Shown here piece after piece: positions 15,446 to 20,995 of a stretch of 20,995 bases of DNA. Position 1 is the first letter of the stretch; each line of letters opens with the position of its first letter. Below the pieces are notes generated by a model. That model was given only the letters and a program-made list of their open reading frames with translations. It ran no database searches and was not told the DNA's origin. Position numbers and translations under genes: made by a program. The stretch is from a virus. The stretch is from positions 1 through 20,995 of the IMG/VR virus record IMGVR_UViG_3300013132_000314. One strand, written 5' to 3'.

Positions 15446-18396
15446 TGGCTAGTAAAAAATATTTTTATCCACCAGCACCACCAGTAGGGTCAGAAACTTT
15501 CTCAAATGATATTGTGGGATTCCAAACGATTAATGGGGGCGGATTAACAAATGCAAATTTTAGATTTGTAAATAACACAAAAGACAAAACAAATAGAGGG
15601 TTTGATACTGGAGTATTTTCTAAACCACAAAATTTAGAGTCACTTGATATTAAAAATATTGAAGAAACTAAAGAACTAATACAAAAAAATTTTAAAATTT
15701 ACCCAAATTTTGATTTAACACAAGTAACAAGTTTTTGTACATACGGATCAATTCAAAAAAGACTTTCAACATCGGTTATAAATATTGTTAATAAATTTCC
15801 TGGCGCGATCATATCTAATGAATTTATTTTTGGTAATATAACCGCAGACACTGCTTTTAATGCGATATACGATCCTTTGGAAGATATAACTAATTTTGAA
15901 ATGGATACTAATGCGTTTAGAAATCCTTTTAATATTGATTATACTGTAAATGCGCCTAGAACAGTAGAAACAGCACCAATAAAAGTATCAAAATATAGGG
16001 ATTTAACGACAAACTATAGAAGTTATTCAGTCTATATTGGTGACTTTTTAAAAGAATATTCATTAATAACATTCACACCTTCTGAACAACTTTTAGATGA
16101 TACTGTAAATATTACAGTAAAAGGAAACCCATTTTCTGGCAAAACCGGATACTCAGGTACAATGATTATTAGACCAAATGACGTTACTGTAGAAAGTATA
16201 TTTAATTTGGAGTTTGATGAAATTGAAAAATTTTTACTAAACAGGAATATTGAACCTAAATATAGTGCGACTTTCAAATACTCTGAAAATTCTTCAGACG
16301 GTAAAACTAGAGATTTTGTAGAAAAAATTACTTGGCCACTTATAGATCAGTGGAATTTAGACATTAAAACAGAAAATTTTGAGAAATACCTTCAAAAAAT
16401 AAGTCAAATAGGTAAAAGTTTAGATACTGACAAAACTAATTTAATATCTAGATTTTTAACAACAAACGCACTAAAAGATTTTGACACTTCAGATAAAAAA
16501 ATGGAAAAAGTTTTACAACTATACGGTAGAAGTTTTGATGAAGTTAAAAAATTTGTAGATTCTTTATCTCATATGACATCAGTAAATTATAATGTTGGAA
16601 ACGATATACCTTCACAGTTACTTAAAAATTTAGCACAAACACTAGGAATAAACACCGATATCTCACCAATAACAAATGAATCTTTTTTGAGTTCAGTTTT
16701 TAACACAGATAATAAAAAAATATATGGAGGTAAATCCAAAGACGACTCCCCAACAGAACTAAACTATCAATATTATAGGAATGTTATTCTAAATTCTGCA
16801 TATATGTTTAAATCTAAAGGGACAAGACAATCTTTAGAATATATAATGAGGTTTATTGGTGCGCCTGAAGCCTTAATTGAATTTAATGAAATCATATACG
16901 TTGCTGATGGTAAAATACGTATGGATGAGTTTGAAGAGAAATTTGCACAAATTTCAGGAGGGACAATTTATGAAGAAAAACCCATATTAAACCCAAACGT
17001 TACATATTCATTATTAGGTGTAATTTATACTGGATTCACTAGCGGAGGATTCATAAGTTTTAATTCAAACACTAGACAAGATTATGGTATTGATGACAAA
17101 GGTTTCCCAAAAAGCCCAAGGGCAACCGAAAATACCTTTTATCAAAAGGGTTCGGGTTGGTTTGAAAAAAGTCCAAAACACAGATCGCCAGAAATTATTG
17201 ATGACGCGAATTCATCTTTTGACCCTAGAAATCTTTCTTTAAAAACAAAATTACAACCATTTAGTTTTGGGCAAGAATATATGGATAAGTTTAGAAAACC
17301 TGATTTTATGGGGGGTATGGGTTATACATTAACTAGAATAAATGATAATAAAAAATCTTGGGTTTCAAATGAAGTTGGTAATAGAGTTAATAAACAAAAC
17401 TTCAATGGGGTAAATTATAAAGTTAATGATGATAAATTAGTTATAAATTCTAAAAATATAGAACTATATGCGAACGTAGGTCAAGGAATTACATACGATA
17501 TTTGGGACATGTCTGTAAATTTTGGATACCCTATACCTAATTCTGCTATGACATCACCTTATCCTACGCCAGGTAATATAGATTGGACAACAATAAACCC
17601 AAAACCAAAAGAAAAAACATTTTTTGAATTTGCTCAGTCTTTTTATAACAATTTTATAAATGTTAGAAACAGACAAACCATATTTGATGGTAAAACTGGA
17701 GGGTACCCAACACTCCAATCGGTTTTTTGGAGATACCTTCAATCTGAAGAAACCGTTGGATTACCAACAAATAAATTTACATATCAAAAACTTATAGATT
17801 ATACATTGGGTCTTGGTGATTATTGGCAAAGACTTTTAGAACAGGTTGTTCCTGCTACCACGCTTTGGTTAACCGGACAAAAGTTAGATAACTCAATTTT
17901 TCATAGACAAAAATTTGTTTGGAGAAGACAAAGAGGTTGTGTGTTCATTCCTGTTGAATGTATTCCTTGTGAGTATAACGGGCAACCATTTGTTTATGAC
18001 TGTATCGATCAAACCTTAAAATGTCAATTACCGACAGCATCACCAGCCGGTATATTAGGTAACATATTAAATAACGTATTAAATGGAAGTGGATATACCC
18101 AAAGTCAATGTGATTTAAATTCTATTATATCGACTTGGTTTGTTGATTGTAGAATAGGAAATCAAATATTAGTTCAAGAACAATTTTATGTTGGTTATGG
18201 TTATAACGATTTCCCAACAAATAGTGAAGTAATAAATGCAATAAACGATAAGTTACAAACACTTTATAACTATGGTTTAAATTATTTTTTTAGTGGTAAT
18301 GTTTTAACAATTAGTAATAGTACTTGTTATGATGACTTCACAAATAAAACTTTATCATTAAATATTGGTATAAACATTCAAATAAATTGTAGTTAA
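15445..18396 (+). CDS. Baseplate wedge/tail protein with gpI (T4 gp7-like) core
   Basis: The middle of this 983-aa protein resembles the P2 tail protein I fold. Residues 353-402 have a long helix (MEKVLQLYGRSFDEVKKFVD) and DIPSQLLKNLAQTLGI; residues 451-482 carry SAYMFKSKGTRQSLEYIMRF followed by IGAPEALIEFNE, the gpI hallmark of an aligned helix, KGT turn and helix. T4 gp7 (about 1030 aa) is the counterpart of gpI and forms the wedge core with gp6 and gp25, so length and context agree. The N-terminal 350 residues may be a gp7-like extension. Residues about 788-832 (GLGDYWQRLLEQVVPATTLW and onward) end the wedge part. The C-terminus is Cys-rich (C832, C839, C842, C853, C860) and carries a roughly 70-residue domain (914-983) that resembles one in the next gene. 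One-base overlaps flank it on both sides. Core assignment is moderately firm. Confidence 0.72.
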   Translation: MASKKYFYPPAPPVGSETFSNDIVGFQTINGGGLTNANFRFVNNTKDKTNRGFDTGVFSKPQNLESLDIKNIEETKELIQKNFKIYPNFDLTQVTSFCTYGSIQKRLSTSVINIVNKFPGAIISNEFIFGNITADTAFNAIYDPLEDITNFEMDTNAFRNPFNIDYTVNAPRTVETAPIKVSKYRDLTTNYRSYSVYIGDFLKEYSLITFTPSEQLLDDTVNITVKGNPFSGKTGYSGTMIIRPNDVTVESIFNLEFDEIEKFLLNRNIEPKYSATFKYSENSSDGKTRDFVEKITWPLIDQWNLDIKTENFEKYLQKISQIGKSLDTDKTNLISRFLTTNALKDFDTSDKKMEKVLQLYGRSFDEVKKFVDSLSHMTSVNYNVGNDIPSQLLKNLAQTLGINTDISPITNESFLSSVFNTDNKKIYGGKSKDDSPTELNYQYYRNVILNSAYMFKSKGTRQSLEYIMRFIGAPEALIEFNEIIYVADGKIRMDEFEEKFAQISGGTIYEEKPILNPNVTYSLLGVIYTGFTSGGFISFNSNTRQDYGIDDKGFPKSPRATENTFYQKGSGWFEKSPKHRSPEIIDDANSSFDPRNLSLKTKLQPFSFGQEYMDKFRKPDFMGGMGYTLTRINDNKKSWVSNEVGNRVNKQNFNGVNYKVNDDKLVINSKNIELYANVGQGITYDIWDMSVNFGYPIPNSAMTSPYPTPGNIDWTTINPKPKEKTFFEFAQSFYNNFINVRNRQTIFDGKTGGYPTLQSVFWRYLQSEETVGLPTNKFTYQKLIDYTLGLGDYWQRLLEQVVPATTLWLTGQKLDNSIFHRQKFVWRRQRGCVFIPVECIPCEYNGQPFVYDCIDQTLKCQLPTASPAGILGNILNNVLNGSGYTQSQCDLNSIISTWFVDCRIGNQILVQEQFYVGYGYNDFPTNSEVINAINDKLQTLYNYGLNYFFSGNVLTISNSTCYDDFTNKTLSLNIGINIQINCS

Positions 18397-20807
18397 TGGC
18401 TTGTATTACTGGATATACACTTGGGGGGTATTATAATTATATAGATTGTTGCGGTAATAAAGTTGAAGGTCTTGCTGCCACAACTGAATCGGTTTGTTTA
18501 GATGCGACTTTTTCAGGTTCCGCCGTAGGGATTAGTGCTGATACCTCAAGTACATGTACTCAAAATTGTGATTTAGGACCATTAAATTATAGTTTCTTAG
18601 TAACAGGGACGTGTTACGCGGCTTCAGGCACAACAATAATAAACGTTTTCAACGGAACCCCAATATATACGGTTAATAATGAAATACCTGGGGGATATCC
18701 TTCACAGACAGGGTTAGGACCTTTTACTTTTAGTGGGTTAAGTGCCGGTACTTACACTTTTAGAATAAATGATTCTTCAGGTGGTGTTAATGAAGATCTT
18801 TATGTTAATGTTATAATAAGCGATTGTTTCAGGGCTAGATTATATGACGTTTCGGGAACAACTTGTGGTGAAAATAATGGGTCATTTTATGTTAGTGCAA
18901 CGACAACTGCGTCACCATACACTTTATTTTTATATGAGAGCGGCAATTTAGTTGATTTTGTTACAACACCAACACAACCATATCAATTTAACAATCTATC
19001 TTCAGGAATTTATTATGTTAATTTTGTTGATTTTGGTAATGTCACGGCAACAACAGGTAATGGTGTCGTAATACCTAGTACAGGTCCTGATTTTGGATTT
19101 TGGAAAGTTAACACATCAAATTGTGTGATAGATAAAGGAAAGTTAGCGGTTACCGGTGTAACGGGTACTGGACCTTTTACTTACTTATGGTCTAACGGAG
19201 AAACAACACAACTAATAACAGGACTTACCCAAGGTTCTTACAGTTGTACAGTAACTGATAGTTTAGGCTGTTCAGTGACTAAATTTGAAACAGTAGGTAT
19301 TGCCGACCCTATAGGTTTAGGTTTAGTTACTGCAATTAATCCATCTTGTTTCAATTCTGATGGATCTTTGACATACACACTTACAGGCGGTACTACACCA
19401 TTTTATTATTCAGCAAATACAGGTCAGGTTGGGTACACACTTTCAGATACTTTTGTTATTACTGGACTCACAAACGGTAATTATACTACAGTAGTAAGAG
19501 ACGCCAATTTTTGTGAGTTTACCTTTAATGATTTTTTAAGCACACCGAATGGGTTTAATGTTGTTAATACAACAATAACTAATTCAAATTGTTCTCAAAA
19601 CAACGGACAAATACAAGTTAATTTGTCTGGTGGGTATAATATTTACAATTATTATTTATCGGGTCAAACTACAGGGTTTGTAAATGTAGAAACAGGACCA
19701 TTTGTTAGTTACACTTCACCTTTATTAGCTAACGATAACTACTTATTAGTAATATCAGCTTCAAGTAGTAGTTGTGTTTACACAAACACTTTTAGTGTTA
19801 ATTCACAACAAAAATTTACAATAAGTGCGAATACAACAGGATCTACTTGTGGTTATAATAATGGTTCTTTAGAAATAAATGTAAGTAGTGGATACACAGG
19901 ATTATTAGATTACGTTTTAAGTGACGGGCAATCAATAATAGATACAACATTATCATCTTATACATTTACAAATTTATATGCCGGCAGTTATAACATTACT
20001 GTTACAGATCAGAGCGGATGTTCAGTTACTGAACAAGTTATAATCACAACTTCAGGTAGTTTGGTTAGTACTATATCAACAACATCTTGTACAGGAAATA
20101 ATGATGGACAAGCAACTGTAAACATATTTGACGGAGTACCGCCAATAACATATTCATGGTCAAATAACGTTCCGGGGTTACAAACAGGAACTACGGTAAC
20201 AGGACTAACCGCAGGTACTTACAGTGTACTTGTAACCGACTCTAATGGATGTTTTAAAAATCATAATTTTACACTACAATGTAATTCCAATTTAGTCACT
20301 TCTTATGATATTTACACTTTATGTAAAAACACTTTTGTAACATCAACAGGTAACCAAAGAGGGTTTTTTGAAATGTTAAACGAAGGTTATTTAGATATTA
20401 CTTCAGGATATACTGGTTGTGTGTTTAGTGGGGCAGTATTTAACGCCCAAGTTAATATTAACGGAAGCGCTTTCACTCAAAGTTTTTATACCGCAACAAC
20501 ATTAAATGATGTACCTCAAGATACATTATGGCAATCAACAATAGAAAATATTTTATCAGGAATTGATGAGGTTGGTAGTTATAATATTGATTTATTAAAC
20601 AATACATTACAAATAAAATCAAATTGTGACGGCGATTTTGATCCACTAGCTGATGCGTTTTTTAGTTTAGGATTAGAGATAGTTTATGACGTTACCTGTG
20701 ACGCAACACCTACACCAACACCTACACCAACACCTACACCAACACCATTACCACCACCAATAAGTTGTGGAATGTCAGGATATACTTTTGAAATAAACCA
20801 ACCATAA
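18396..20807 (+). CDS. SprB-repeat tail adhesin candidate with TP-repeat linker
   Basis: This 803-aa protein is built of about seven units of roughly 80 residues (59-629). Typical parts are a Cys before an NNGS/NDGQ-like turn (C157, C243, C318, C399, C485, C565), a YxWSN strand (units 3 and 7), a GLxxGxY strand and VTDxxGC (288-292, 538-542, 615-619). This is the pattern of the SprB repeat of Bacteroidota gliding adhesins. The N-terminus is Cys-rich (C3, C18, C19, C34, C54, C58). After the repeats come a domain at 696-768, seven Thr-Pro pairs (771-784) and a short Cys-containing end (ISCGMSGYTFEINQP). No signal peptide or type IX sorting domain is evident, so it is more likely a virion protein than a secreted one. 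It shares one base with the upstream baseplate gene. Host binding is inferred. Confidence 0.8.
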   Translation: MACITGYTLGGYYNYIDCCGNKVEGLAATTESVCLDATFSGSAVGISADTSSTCTQNCDLGPLNYSFLVTGTCYAASGTTIINVFNGTPIYTVNNEIPGGYPSQTGLGPFTFSGLSAGTYTFRINDSSGGVNEDLYVNVIISDCFRARLYDVSGTTCGENNGSFYVSATTTASPYTLFLYESGNLVDFVTTPTQPYQFNNLSSGIYYVNFVDFGNVTATTGNGVVIPSTGPDFGFWKVNTSNCVIDKGKLAVTGVTGTGPFTYLWSNGETTQLITGLTQGSYSCTVTDSLGCSVTKFETVGIADPIGLGLVTAINPSCFNSDGSLTYTLTGGTTPFYYSANTGQVGYTLSDTFVITGLTNGNYTTVVRDANFCEFTFNDFLSTPNGFNVVNTTITNSNCSQNNGQIQVNLSGGYNIYNYYLSGQTTGFVNVETGPFVSYTSPLLANDNYLLVISASSSSCVYTNTFSVNSQQKFTISANTTGSTCGYNNGSLEINVSSGYTGLLDYVLSDGQSIIDTTLSSYTFTNLYAGSYNITVTDQSGCSVTEQVIITTSGSLVSTISTTSCTGNNDGQATVNIFDGVPPITYSWSNNVPGLQTGTTVTGLTAGTYSVLVTDSNGCFKNHNFTLQCNSNLVTSYDIYTLCKNTFVTSTGNQRGFFEMLNEGYLDITSGYTGCVFSGAVFNAQVNINGSAFTQSFYTATTLNDVPQDTLWQSTIENILSGIDEVGSYNIDLLNNTLQIKSNCDGDFDPLADAFFSLGLEIVYDVTCDATPTPTPTPTPTPTPLPPPISCGMSGYTFEINQP
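18564..20282 (+). repeat. Seven degenerate SprB-like protein repeats
   Basis: Units lie at about residues 59-143, 144-230, 231-305, 306-384, 385-470, 471-554 and 555-629 of the 803-aa protein. Units 3, 6 and 7 keep the full GLxxGxY, VTDxxGC pattern; units 1, 2, 4 and 5 have drifted. The DNA is not visibly repeated, so this is old divergence and not a recent expansion. Confidence 0.7.
20706..20747 (+). repeat. 12-bp tandem repeat encoding Thr-Pro linker
   Basis: ACACCTACACCA is repeated at 20706-20717, 20718-20729 and 20730-20741, followed by a half unit ACACCA. In frame it encodes seven Thr-Pro pairs, an extended stiff linker between the 696-768 domain and the Cys-containing C-terminus. The identical 12-base units suggest recent expansion by replication slippage; each unit gained or lost keeps the frame (four codons). 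Confidence 0.9.
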
Positions 20808-20815
20808 TTAAATAT

Positions 20816-20995
20816 ATGCCATTCTCTGCTGTTACATGCTTATCTTATACTGGAACAACACCATTAGGTGGGATAATAAATCTTTATAGTGATGTTGATA
20901 GTTTTACAAGTGCTTTTACTACTAATATAAATTTATCTGCAATAACAGGAAACGAATGTCCTTACTATATAAGTAATGTACCTGATGGTACTACA
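20816..20995 (+). CDS. Start of a further structural/adhesin-like gene, cut by window edge
   Basis: ATG at 20816, eight bases after the SprB-repeat gene, opens a frame without stops for 60 codons to the window end. The product begins MPFSAVTCLSYTGTTPLGGI and contains LYSDVDSFTSAF and CPYYISNVPDGTT. The two Cys residues (C8 and C52), the Thr/Ser/Asn-rich composition and the position fit another tail-fibre or adhesin component. The domain from C8 to the end may be one repeat unit. No family is recognised, and the remainder lies outside the window. Confidence 0.7.
   Translation, partial: MPFSAVTCLSYTGTTPLGGIINLYSDVDSFTSAFTTNINLSAITGNECPYYISNVPDGTT

Noticed and set aside
18564-20282. CRISPR or DNA-level tandem array in the SprB-repeat region
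   Set aside because: The periodicity is only at the protein level; the DNA units are diverged and not separated by spacers.
18396-20807. Host-derived gliding adhesin gene from an integrated prophage border
   Set aside because: The gene shares its start base with the stop of a baseplate gene and no host-type flanks, signal peptide or sorting domain are seen.

Overview
The window looks like part of the genome of a large contractile-tailed dsDNA phage (T4-like baseplate logic) that infects a Bacteroidota host. It is AT-rich, every supported gene is on the + strand, genes overlap or nearly touch, and Shine-Dalgarno sequences are almost absent, which fits Bacteroidota translation. Two protein signals point to the same host group: a small DUF5522-type protein with a CCGSGCLHC motif, and a tail protein built of SprB-like repeats, which are known from Bacteroidota gliding adhesins. 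I see no tRNA, CRISPR array, insertion sequence or integrase.

Region 1 (1-3266) is the end of a DNA-metabolism module. It holds the 3' part of a DnaB/gp41-type replicative helicase (cut by the left edge), a compact adenosylcobalamin-dependent class II ribonucleotide reductase (nrdJ), a short gap with a 12-bp hairpin and a possible 26-codon ORF, and the DUF5522-like gene. A strong intrinsic terminator overlaps the stop codon of that last gene and closes the module.

Region 2 (3267-20995) is a baseplate and tail-fibre module. It starts behind an 11-bp direct repeat that may be a promoter region. The gp25-like and gp6-like (Baseplate_J) wedge proteins come first. Next are five large genes of unknown family (1653, 568, 278, 381 and 302 aa), then a 983-aa protein with a P2 gpI/T4 gp7-like core, an 803-aa SprB-repeat protein, and the start of another Cys-containing protein that runs off the right edge. 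Most junctions from 10827 onward are 1- to 8-base stop/start overlaps, so translation is probably coupled.

Together the second module would build the contractile-tail baseplate: gp25, gp6 and the gpI/gp7 counterpart form the conserved wedge core, and the inserted genes are likely phage-specific peripheral baseplate or adhesin parts. The most unusual item is the 1653-aa protein at 5866-10827. It lies in the structural operon but has a strongly hydrophobic stretch of about 95 residues that looks like several membrane segments. Sheath, tube, tape measure and capsid genes are not in the window.
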